Positions 23,796-31,376 of a stretch of DNA of 42,921 bases are shown piece after piece (positions within the stretch are counted from its first letter, which is position 1; the number at the start of each line of letters is the position of its first letter). This DNA is from an uncultured Lachnospiraceae bacterium. Lineage in GTDB: Bacteria > Bacillota > Clostridia > Lachnospirales > Lachnospiraceae. Both the position numbers and the translations under genes were made by a program. The DNA lies in assembly GCA_902801415.1 (NCBI GenBank), contig CADCIK010000021.1, positions 1-42,921 on the forward strand. Direction: 5' to 3'. The notes under the pieces were generated by a model. It saw only the letters and a program-made list of their open reading frames with translations, searched no databases and was not told where the DNA came from.

Positions 23796-24917
23796 TTATT
23801 CAAACATCCCCGCTGCCCGCTTCAGCTCTTTGATCACGGGAATGCCCTGCGGGCACACGCCCTCGCACTGACCGCATTCAATGCAGTCGGAAGCGCGTCT
23901 GCCTTCCGGAGCCGCCGCCGCATAGGCCGCCTTTGCCTCAGCCAGCCTGCCGCTGCCCAACTGCAGGTTCGCCGCCTTGAAGATATCGGGAATCGCGATC
24001 TGCTGCGGACATCCGCCCGTGCAGTAGCCGCAGGCCGTGCAGGGAATATCGTTGACTTCGCCCATGATCTTCATGGCCTTGCTGATGATCGCCCACTCCT
24101 CTTCATTGAAAGGCTCGAACTTCCCCATGTAGCTGAGGTTGTCCTTCATCTGCCCGATCGTGGACATGCCCGACAATACTGTCAGGATGCCGTCCAGCGA
24201 CGCAACAAACCGAATGGCCCAGGACGCGTAGGAGCGGTCAGGAGCGTAGGATTTGAACAGTTTTTTGACCTCTTCCGGAGGATCGGCGAGCTTGCCGCCT
24301 TTGACCGGCTCCATGACGATGATCGGCTTGCCGTACTTGCGCGCGACCTCGTAATTGCCCCTGGCGAGCACCATAATGTTCTCCCAGTCCGCGTAATTGA
24401 TCTGCAGCTGCACGAACTCCGCCTCCGGATGCTCCGTCAGAAGCTTGTCCAGAAGCTCGGGCCTGCCGTGGAAAGAGAATCCCATGTGCTTGATCAGCCC
24501 CTGCGCCTTCTTCTCCTTCGCGAAATCCCAGATCCCGAATTTCTCGTAGCGCTGGTAGTTCTTGCTGTCCAGCGCGTGCAGCAGATAGTAGTCAAAATAT
24601 CCCGCGCCGGTGCGCTCAAGGCTGGTCTCAAACTGTTTTTTGGCCATCTTCTCCGTGGCAGACACCGCAAGCATGCTCGCGTTGAGCTTGGTCGCCAGCG
24701 TGTAGGACTCCCTCGGATGGCGCTCGACCAGGGCCTTCTTCGCGGCCGCCTCCGACCCCTGATACACATACGCGGTGTCAAAGTACGTCCCGCCGCCCTC
24801 AATGAACATGTCCACCATCTTGCTGGTCTGCTCGATATCGATGGAGAGCCCCTTGTGCGGCAGCCTCATCAGGCCGAAACCCAGCTTGCCGGTTTCCTTC
24901 ATAATTCTTTCATCCAT
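23796..24917 (-). CDS. Aldo/keto reductase with C-terminal ferredoxin-like clusters
   Basis: A 373-residue protein. Residues about 8-285 are an aldo/keto reductase barrel: LGFGLMRLP, FDTAYVYQGSE (Asp47, Tyr52 of the catalytic set), Lys77 in LATKLN and His114 in YYLLHALD. Residues about 285-373 hold cysteine motifs CTACGYCTGGCP (near 292) and CIECGQCEGVCPQG (near 349), giving one or two [4Fe-4S] clusters. This layout is common in anaerobic Firmicutes; the barrel may reduce small carbonyls with electrons passed through the clusters. Substrate unknown. GGAGG lies 8 bp before the ATG. Confidence 0.92.
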   Translation of the reverse strand: MDERIMKETGKLGFGLMRLPHKGLSIDIEQTSKMVDMFIEGGGTYFDTAYVYQGSEAAAKKALVERHPRESYTLATKLNASMLAVSATEKMAKKQFETSLERTGAGYFDYYLLHALDSKNYQRYEKFGIWDFAKEKKAQGLIKHMGFSFHGRPELLDKLLTEHPEAEFVQLQINYADWENIMVLARGNYEVARKYGKPIIVMEPVKGGKLADPPEEVKKLFKSYAPDRSYASWAIRFVASLDGILTVLSGMSTIGQMKDNLSYMGKFEPFNEEEWAIISKAMKIMGEVNDIPCTACGYCTGGCPQQIAIPDIFKAANLQLGSGRLAEAKAAYAAAAPEGRRASDCIECGQCEGVCPQGIPVIKELKRAAGMFE

Positions 24918-24932
24918 TTGCTTATCCTCCGT

Positions 24933-24991
24933 TTGAGTCAGAGGTACAGGTCCGCTGACTCTGAGTCACGGGGACAGTCCGCTGACTCAAC
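24933..24991. repeat. Family H repeat overlapping the end of the VanZ-RDD gene
   Basis: GAGTCAGAGGTACAGGTCCGCTGACTC followed by GAGTCACGGGGACAGTCCGC-TGACTCA. The stop codon of the VanZ-RDD gene (24987) lies in this repeat. A relative occurs inside the coding sequence at 37096-37180. Confidence 0.8.
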
Positions 24992-26102
24992 TCAGGCTTC
25001 TGTACGTCGTTCCGCTGAGCCGGTCGTGCGGCATCGGAATCGCCTCTTTTCTGAACACCTCCAAAATGAAATACGCAACAAAGTACAATCTGGACAAAGC
25101 AAGCAGCCCAATAATGACGAAACTATTGACAAACTCGAACCGGCCAGTCGCAATCAGGTTCGCGATGATGAGCGGCAGCTCTGTGAACAGCCACAAGAAC
25201 AGATAGCGCCTCACAATCTGCCCCGCCGAGGCCCGCTTTCCCTTCTCCGACACAAGCGTCATCCGGCAGATGCCGTGCCCCATCGTCACGCCTCCTGTCA
25301 GCAACGCCAGCACCATAGAATAGAGACAGAAAAATGTCCAGTTATAGATCTCGCCATTGGTAAACACGGCATAGAAATCCGGTGTCAAAACAGCGATCGC
25401 CCCGCACAAGATTGTATATAAAGTCGAGCTGCATAAATAGTCAAAAGCGACCGCCCACATTCTTCGAGGTCCGGAAACCCTCTTGCCATCCGTTATCGCA
25501 ATCTCGTCGATCTCGTCGCGGCTCGGCAGGATCACCATAAACACATACGCGATCTGATAGCCGACCACGCCTCCAAGCGTGTTGCAGATCAGGTCCTCCA
25601 CGTCCGCCAGCCTGTAGGGTCCGGGATAAAGCCCGAACAAAGCCGACAGCTGGCTCCCCTCATAAAAGAGACTGAGCAGAAACGAAAACAGGATCGTGCG
25701 CAGCAGGCTCTGCTTGAAATAATAGCGAAGATAGACGCCAAAAGGCACCGTAAGAAGAATGTTGAAGAGCAGCTGCCACAGAGACATGCTCTGCGCATAT
25801 GCCGCAAGCGTTTCAAAGTTCAAGGGCCTGTTCCGCCAATACAGCCAGATTTGCCGGAACGGGATCAGGTTCAGGTGATCCTGCCACCTGTTGCCCACTG
25901 TCGATTCCCAGTCCGGCAAGGGCAGACACACCATGAAAAAGGCGATCAGCATGTAGAGGATAAAGCTGTAGATGATCAGGGTCCTGAGTTTTGACACTGA
26001 ACCGTACTTGTTGTACTGGTACAGCGCGTACGGCAGCGTGAAAACTGCCGCGATCAGAGGAAAAATCAAAAGTCCCCAGTAGATGTTGTCAAGATATACC
26101 AT
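24987..26102 (-). CDS. VanZ-RDD fusion membrane protein
   Basis: A 371-residue protein. Residues about 1-190 match VanZ (about five membrane helices; NLIPFRQIW, LFNILLTVPFGVYLRY, FYEGSQL and ADVEDLICNTLGGVVGYQIAY). Residues about 205-355 match an RDD domain (RRMWAVAFDYLCSSTL with the Arg-Asp pair, then GMTLV-like GHGICRMTLVSEKGKRAS and three helices). VanZ proteins are linked to glycopeptide or lipoglycopeptide tolerance; RDD is a membrane domain of unknown transport role. The fusion is seen in Firmicutes. GAGGAGAA lies just before the ATG. Confidence 0.9.
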   Translation of the reverse strand: MVYLDNIYWGLLIFPLIAAVFTLPYALYQYNKYGSVSKLRTLIIYSFILYMLIAFFMVCLPLPDWESTVGNRWQDHLNLIPFRQIWLYWRNRPLNFETLAAYAQSMSLWQLLFNILLTVPFGVYLRYYFKQSLLRTILFSFLLSLFYEGSQLSALFGLYPGPYRLADVEDLICNTLGGVVGYQIAYVFMVILPSRDEIDEIAITDGKRVSGPRRMWAVAFDYLCSSTLYTILCGAIAVLTPDFYAVFTNGEIYNWTFFCLYSMVLALLTGGVTMGHGICRMTLVSEKGKRASAGQIVRRYLFLWLFTELPLIIANLIATGRFEFVNSFVIIGLLALSRLYFVAYFILEVFRKEAIPMPHDRLSGTTYRSLS

Positions 26103-26114
26103 TTCTCCTCACAG

Positions 26115-26184
26115 ATGGGGTCTGACCCCATTACGTAATTGTTACACTCTGTAATGGGGTCAGACCCCATTACAGAATTGTTAA
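26115..26184. repeat. Family B palindromic repeat, copy 4
   Basis: ATGGGGTCTGACCCCATTAC and TGTAATGGGGTCAGACCCCA, 13 bp upstream of the VanZ-RDD start, leaving only the ribosome binding site between. Two family C palindromes (about 26187-26252) follow on the other side. Confidence 0.9.
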
Positions 26185-26296
26185 GATCACAAGGTTACCC
26201 TTCGGTTCACACCGCTACGGTGGTGACCACAGGGTTACCCTTTGGTCACGATTGTCTCGATACGCCAAAGTGAATCACTGCCCCTCTGACTCACCG

Positions 26297-28096
26297 TCAA
26301 GGCAGGTTGTGGATGAAGTCAACCAGCTTCTCGCGGTCATACATAGTGTCGTATTTGCTGATCGTGAAATCCGGATCAACGCCCTTATCGATATCGTACA
26401 TAGATCCATTTCTGATCATACTGATCTGCAGCGGGCTGGAAATTGCATACACAGCTCCGCTGGCACTTGTAAACGCCATCACCGTGCAAGTGCCGCCACC
26501 GCTGGTCTTTCCGAGCAGTGTGACATTGTTTGCCCCTTTGAGGAACGCAGGCACCAGATTACCGCAGGAGAAGGAACTGGGAGTGATCAGCAGGTATTTG
26601 GACACATAGTCCGGCAGGCCATCGTCAGGATCAAACTCTCCGTCCAGATTAACGTCAGCACTGTAAGAGCATATAGACTCCGCTCCGGTCATCTTATCGC
26701 GCACAGTGATCCTTGCTGCACCTGCCTGGAACCATGCGATCGCAAAAGCCGCCGCATCTGCTGCGCCGCCCACATTAACAGAAAGGTCGAGCACCACGTT
26801 CCGGATCGGGCTGTCTTCGCGCTTGATCTGCGAATCCGCATAGGCGATCAGCTCAATCGTATCCTGCGGGTTTGAGAGGTCCGCTTCTTTGTAATAATCC
26901 ACTTTGTTAGCCGCAAACGTATCAAAAGTGAGGATCGCGGTATCCCCCACTTCTTCATAAACCCAGGGGGTCTTTGTCGCGATGAGGTCAGGATTCATGT
27001 CCGGCCGGTCCGGATAATACTTGAACCGGGCATCACGGGCGGGCAGGGACGAAAACGCCAGATCGCTGGTCGACGTTCCTATATCATTCGCCAGGGCAAG
27101 CACTTCCTCCATACTATTCGGATCCGTTTTTCCTCCCATAAAAGAAAATTTAAGCAGTCCGCTGTGTCCGTCGTCCAGATATTTTGTTGTCAGTCGGCGG
27201 AGCGCCGCGTCAAATTTCCTGGGATCTGTGCCGGCCAGATCCGTGATCAGGTCGGTCTGTCCGAAAAAGTCGCCAAAATTCTGAATGTTATGCTGTTCCT
27301 TCAGCCCGTAATAGTGGTCAAGCACGAAACGAAGCTCGTTATAATTGAACCGCGCAAACTCCTCACTCATATTGCCTGTAGGCGCGTTATACATTTCATC
27401 GATCAGATTTCTGCTGGCGGAGCTTAACAGAACTTCCTCACCTGTGAACACACCCAGCTTGGAATTCCAGGAGATCAGAAGATCATTGATCGTCTGCATC
27501 GGCGCGTAGCACTCTCCGTCCACCTCGATGAAATCGATGAGATATTCGGACATATCATACGTGATCAGCGTTTCTCCCGAGCGATAGTATGAAGAAGTAT
27601 CATCCTCAAACAGGTTGGAAATGCCGCCCACGCCGGATTCACCCAGACTCAGGATCGCCGCGGGAGCGTTATTGGTAGGCGTCGCAACAAACGCGTCCAT
27701 TCCCAGGAAATCAATCGTGTCCTTATCCGCATCGATATCCATAGAGGAACCGTTATCGGTGCGGGTGATCATGGTATGCCCCTTGACCGGATGCGTGATC
27801 TCGTACTCCGCCGCCGGGCAGCTGATATCGTCATCCTTGTACGTCTCTCCCACCAAAGGCATATATTCCGTCAGCGCCACATACGGTATATCTCCCCCGT
27901 TGACAAAAAACAGTGTGATCTCTCTCTCCTTGACCCCTGTGCGATCCAATTCCGTCCGCATCGGGTACGTCCTGGCTTCCAGCGCATACTTGTCAGCTGA
28001 CTGCCCGCCGGCCGCGCCTGCTGCCCCTCCGCATCCCGTCATCAGAGACATCATCATTGAAAGTACGACAAATCCAGCTATAAATCTCTTTTTCAT
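26297..28096 (-). CDS. S41-family (C-terminal processing protease-like) lipoprotein
   Basis: A 599-residue protein with a lipoprotein signal peptide (MKKRFIAGFVVLSMMMSLMTGC, lipidated Cys22) and a Gly/Ala linker. Residues about 45-230 may include a propeptide or copper-amine-oxidase-like fold that I cannot name. Residues about 375-599 match the S41 core: DTAILTFDTF, NVVLDLSVNVGG, the catalytic Ser region ITPSSFSCGN (Ser510) and Lys region LLGKTSGGG (Lys530). It would therefore be a membrane-anchored serine protease facing outside. No PDZ domain is obvious. AGGAGG lies 7 bp before the ATG, with a family B repeat right behind it. Confidence 0.85.
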   Translation of the reverse strand: MKKRFIAGFVVLSMMMSLMTGCGGAAGAAGGQSADKYALEARTYPMRTELDRTGVKEREITLFFVNGGDIPYVALTEYMPLVGETYKDDDISCPAAEYEITHPVKGHTMITRTDNGSSMDIDADKDTIDFLGMDAFVATPTNNAPAAILSLGESGVGGISNLFEDDTSSYYRSGETLITYDMSEYLIDFIEVDGECYAPMQTINDLLISWNSKLGVFTGEEVLLSSASRNLIDEMYNAPTGNMSEEFARFNYNELRFVLDHYYGLKEQHNIQNFGDFFGQTDLITDLAGTDPRKFDAALRRLTTKYLDDGHSGLLKFSFMGGKTDPNSMEEVLALANDIGTSTSDLAFSSLPARDARFKYYPDRPDMNPDLIATKTPWVYEEVGDTAILTFDTFAANKVDYYKEADLSNPQDTIELIAYADSQIKREDSPIRNVVLDLSVNVGGAADAAAFAIAWFQAGAARITVRDKMTGAESICSYSADVNLDGEFDPDDGLPDYVSKYLLITPSSFSCGNLVPAFLKGANNVTLLGKTSGGGTCTVMAFTSASGAVYAISSPLQISMIRNGSMYDIDKGVDPDFTISKYDTMYDREKLVDFIHNLP

Positions 28097-28110
28097 TGCG
28101 GTCCTCCTAT

Positions 28111-28181
28111 TTGGGGTCTGACCCCATTACAAAATTGTTACGTTCTGTAATGGGGTCTGACCCCATTACAAAGTTATTACA
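28111..28181. repeat. Family B palindromic repeat, copy 5
   Basis: Two GGGGTCTGACCCCATTAC palindromes separated by AAAATTGTTACGTTCTGTA, directly upstream of the ribosome binding site of the S41 gene and 19 bp after the HD-family stop. Confidence 0.9.
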
Positions 28182-28199
28182 GCAGTCACACTGCTTCCC

Positions 28200-28712
28200 T
28201 TACTCCGCCTTACTGAGCCCCAGCTCCTCCGCGTGCTCCTGCATTCCACGAATGCAGATCTCCGCCACGTCGCGGATTTCCATCCCAAGCATTCCGCAAC
28301 CCTTCAGAATGATCTCGCGGTTGCAGCCGGCAGCAAATCTTTTGTCCTTCCACTTCTTCATAAAGCTCTTCAGGCTCATATCTTCGATTCCATTGGGCCG
28401 CATTCTCGCCGCTGCCTGAATAATGCCGCTGAGCTCATCCACAGTGAACAGACTCTTCTCCATATCGGAAACAGGTTCCACGTCCGTGCATATGGAATAA
28501 CCGTGGCTGAGGATCGCCCGAATGTCCTCCTCCGGAACGCCTTCCGCGCGCAGAGGTTCCTCTGTATGAGCCAGGTGCTCCTCCGGATACTTCTCATACT
28601 CCGCCATCGCTCCCATGCATGCAGCCACATTCGCCGCATGGAGCTTCAGATGATCTTCTGTCACCATTGTGTCATTCAGTCTCTTTGCCTCAGCAATTGT
28701 CAGTTTTTCCAT
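28200..28712 (-). CDS. HD-superfamily hydrolase-like protein lacking the HD motif
   Basis: Start set at ATG 28712 (MEKLTIAEAKRL), 6 bp after AAGGAG; the in-frame TTG upstream overlaps the spacer. The 170-residue product follows the clostridial HD hydrolase pattern: an early HLKLHAANVAACMGAMAE (first metal His), YEKYPEEHLAH, EDIRAILSHGYSICTDVEPVSDMEKSLFTVDELSGII and a C-terminal FAAGCNREIILKGC. In relatives about 20 residues ending in the metal-binding LLHDID motif lie between MAE and YEKYPEEH; here they are missing without a frameshift. The His-Asp pair is therefore lost and the enzyme is probably inactive or a pseudogene in progress. Confidence 0.75.
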   Translation of the reverse strand: MEKLTIAEAKRLNDTMVTEDHLKLHAANVAACMGAMAEYEKYPEEHLAHTEEPLRAEGVPEEDIRAILSHGYSICTDVEPVSDMEKSLFTVDELSGIIQAAARMRPNGIEDMSLKSFMKKWKDKRFAAGCNREIILKGCGMLGMEIRDVAEICIRGMQEHAEELGLSKAE

Positions 28713-28730
28713 ATCCAACTCCTTTAAACA

Positions 28731-28799
28731 GGTGGGGTCTGACCCCCATCACATGTTGTTTAAACAAATGGGGTCTGACCCCATTACAGAATTATTACA
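28731..28799. repeat. Family B palindromic repeat, copy 6
   Basis: The first palindrome is damaged (GGGGTCTGACCCCCATCAC) and the second intact. It lies 6 bp behind the ribosome binding site of the HD-like gene and is the last family B copy. Confidence 0.85.
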
Positions 28800-28951
28800 T
28801 AAGACGCACATCCGGCCTCGGCCGCAGTTAGTCAAAAAATCCTACTTCAATGCTATCAGAATCAGATTTGATATTCCACTGCAAACAAGTCAATTTCTGA
28901 TGTGTTATACTATACTAGGAGTTACACCAACCCGCCGGCGAGGACAAGAAA

Positions 28952-30469
28952 ATGGCAGGATATTTAGGATTCGACGCAACTGACGAAAAGCCGTTCATTT
29001 TTGTCAGCTATAACACAGAAGATCAGGTTCGCCTCAGCAAGATCGCCAAGGAACTGCGCGCGCATCAGATCAATATCTGGTATGACAACGGCATTCACCG
29101 CATCTCCGACGAAGAATGGCAGGAGCAGATCGCCATTCACATTCGCGAGGCAGAAATCGTTTTCTTCTTCCTCACGCAGGGCATCTTCGAGAAGAAGAAC
29201 TCCTTTGTCAAAAAAGAGTATGACCTGGCAACGCGCCACGCCAAGAAAATCTGCCTCGTCATGCTGGACGAGATCGATCCCACTATTATTCCGGCCAAAT
29301 ACGATTTTTGGTGGGGCGACATCAGCAACAGGCAAAGCATCGAAGCCGCCCGCATGTCCGAGGTCCAAATCGCGGAAGAGATCTGCAAAGAGTGCCGCCG
29401 GGTGGGTATTGCTGTACCAGCCGCGCAGCAAGTCGGAAGCTCCGGATCGGTCCCGCAGCACGGCGGAGGTTCCGGACCGCGAACTTCCGGATCGCAAGCT
29501 TCCGGATCAAACCAGCAGCAAGCTGCCCAAAAATCATCACCGGCAGTCATTATCGCAGCAGCCGTTATTATACTCGCTTTGCTGGGAGTGTTCGGCTATC
29601 GCGCCTTAAGCGGCAGCGGCAAAAACGACAATAAACCCGTCTCAGCAACAGCAGCGAATACCGGCGTTGGAAATCAAACAGATGCCTCAGAGAAGCCCCA
29701 GGATGCTTCAGCGGTTTCAACTGCAAATACACCGGTTGAAACAACAGATCTTTCTGCAGCAAATGATGCCTCAGGAGACCTGACAGATGCAGCAGATACT
29801 CCCTCCGTTTCGGATGATACGCCCGCTGCTTCGGAAGATACTCCCGCTGATGCAGTTGATACTCCTGCTGCTTCGGAAGATTCCCTCGCCGCTGCAGAAG
29901 ATTCACAATCCGCACCCGCCAAAGAATCCAAGGCCGACGCAGACCAGCAAGACAGCCCCTACAAAGACGTCGTCCTTCCCAAATCCGTTCCTGATGAATA
30001 CTATTTTTACAAAGATCACACATATGCATTTTATGATGCATCCCGATATGGGTTTACGACTTACGAGCAGGTTGCAGAATTCTGCCGCCAGCAGGGCGGG
30101 CATCTCGCAGTGATCAACAACGATGCTGAGAACACGTATCTGTTCGAGCTTCTTCGGGATATCTCTAAGATCACAGCGTTTTTTGGCTATTCAGACGAAG
30201 ATAGTGAGGGAGACTGGCAGTGATCGGATGGCGACAGCAGCTATTCGAACTGGACCACGTATGGTTCGTGGGACCTCCCCGATAACGGCGAAGCATACGG
30301 CGGCGACGAGGATTACGCCGAATTCAATTATGAGCGCGGCAAAAAAGGAATCCCCAACGACGGAACCTGGAATGACGCGCCGTTCATGGACAATACGACG
30401 ACCTTTATCTGCGAGTGGGATTTTGACGTAAACAAGGCGCGGGAGTACAAGAACTCTCAGGACAATTGA
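28952..30469 (+). pseudogene. TIR - transmembrane - C-type lectin protein, interrupted by an in-frame TGA
   Basis: Reading starts at ATG 28952 after GAGGA. Residues 13-150 form a TIR domain (KPFIFVSYNTEDQVRLSKIA; candidate catalytic Glu89 in NSFVKKEYDLA). A Gly/Ser/Gln linker (155-195), one membrane helix (about 198-217) and a long Ala/Ser/Asp/Thr-rich stalk (220-345) follow. From about 352 a C-type lectin fold begins (YYFYKDHTYAFYD, AEFCRQQGGHLAVINNDAEN). At 30221-30223 a TGA stops the frame right after EGDWQ, where the fold normally has Trp (TGG). The same frame then stays open for 81 codons to TGA 30467-30469 and encodes the rest of the lectin fold (SDGDSSYSNW, GTWNDAPF, TTFICEWDF). It is either a recent nonsense mutation, a sequencing error or readthrough. 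TIR inside, lectin outside is the expected topology. Confidence 0.85.
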
Positions 30470-30517
30470 GCGGTTTGCCTGCAGCGAACCTTGACCGGAT
30501 GCCACATCGCTGCAATG

Positions 30518-30575
30518 CATGATGAATCATTTGATGGCATACATGATGGCGTACATGATGACACACATGATTTCG
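30518..30575 (+). repeat. Short CATGATG tandem repeats after the TIR-lectin gene
   Basis: About four units of 12-14 bp based on CATGATGGCGTA follow each other between the lectin stop and its terminator. They read open in part but have no start signals. Confidence 0.6.
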
Positions 30576-30595
30576 AGCAAGATGGCACACATAAG

Positions 30596-30637
30596 TACCA
30601 GGTACTCTTAGATATAAGAGTGCCTGGTATTTTCTTT
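30596..30637 (+). terminator. Rho-independent terminator after the TIR-lectin gene
   Basis: ACCAGGTACTCTTA-GATA-TAAGAGTGCCTGGT (14-bp stem, one mismatch) followed by ATTTTCTTT. Its position after the second TGA (30469), not after 30223, supports the longer gene as the original unit. Confidence 0.88.
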
Positions 30638-30689
30638 CTGCAAGTCTTCGTGGATCTCGGCGGTTTTAATTGCTGCGATTGCTGCTGAC

Positions 30690-31090
30690 CGGTTTTAGGC
30701 ACAGACGGCAGGTTTTGTTAATTTGTTCCCCACGGTTTTGATGGCTTTAGACCGATTTTAGGTACAGACGGCCTGTTTTGTTAAATTGTTCTCCACGGAT
30801 TTTATCAGCTCTGGTCGTTTTTAGGTACAGACGGCTTGTTTGATTGAATTTTTCTCCAATCCTGCTGAAAGAATTCGAAAGAATCAGGAACTTTTCATGT
30901 AAAAATCGCCACTGTACCTAAAGCAGCTGAAAACCATGGGGAACAATTCTTAAAAATGCCTTGCCTGTACCTAAACACCCTGTAAACAGGGAAAATCGTT
31001 GGGGAACAATTCTTACAAAAGCCTTGCCTGTACCTAAGACTTCAACTCATGGATAACAATTCTTAATAATGCCTTGCCTGTACCTAAAGC
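30690..31090. repeat. Facing array F: three direct and four inverted units
   Basis: The gap 30640-31376 has no gene. TTTTAGGYACAGACGG begins at 30693, 30756 and 30819 (period 63), each with GTTAATTTGTTCYCCACGG-like sequence after it. The inverted set carries GTACCTAA at 30914, 30967, 31030 and 31080, with GGGGAACAATTCTTA before the last three. The two sets face each other across about 80 bp. Confidence 0.85.
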
Positions 31091-31129
31091 TACCGCTTTA
31101 ATCTATCATGACAGCTTGTGCGTCAACAA

Positions 31130-31215
31130 AACCGGAAGCCCTGTCCACGACAGGGCTTCCACAACTACGCTCCTCGCTGTGAGCGCAGTTGTTGGTTACC
31201 CTTCGGTCACGCTCG
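31130..31215. repeat. GGAAGCCCTGTC hairpin plus family C remnant
   Basis: GGAAGCCCTGTC-CAC-GACAGGGCTTCC (about 31134-31160) with TTTTG on its minus side, then a GTTACCCTTCGGTC half unit. It matches the block at 17841-17919, there in a minus-strand gene context; here the flanking genes are plus, so it is not a terminator for them. Confidence 0.75.
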
Positions 31216-31265
31216 GCCACGACAGTCATGACTATAGCAACGATTTCGTGTAGAGTATATTTGTA

Positions 31266-31345
31266 AGATTTCGCGCATCTACGAGAGATTTCGCGCATCT
31301 ACGAGAGATTTCGCGCAGTTGCATGACATTTCGAGCTAGAAAATG
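31266..31345 (+). repeat. Iteron-like 20-bp tandem repeats upstream of the TIR-locus lipoprotein
   Basis: AGATTTCGCGCATCTACGAG occurs at 31266-31285 and 31286-31305 exactly, a third copy (31306-31325) diverges after CGCGCA, and ACATTTCGAGCTAGAAAATG (31326-31345) is a faint fourth. The 20-bp period is about two helical turns. The array ends 31 bp before the start codon, so it may be a regulator binding array. Confidence 0.85.
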
Positions 31346-31376
31346 CGCAATTTAAGCAGCAGAAACCGGAGAGGCC

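Noticed and set aside
30123-30431. Frameshifted plus ORF overlapping the lectin part
   Set aside because: The lectin fold continues in the original frame past the TGA; this other frame shows no domain.
28952-30469. TGA read as an amino acid throughout the organism
   Set aside because: Several neighbours with intact family ends, such as abfA, VanZ-RDD and TIR-propeller, use TGA as their normal stop.
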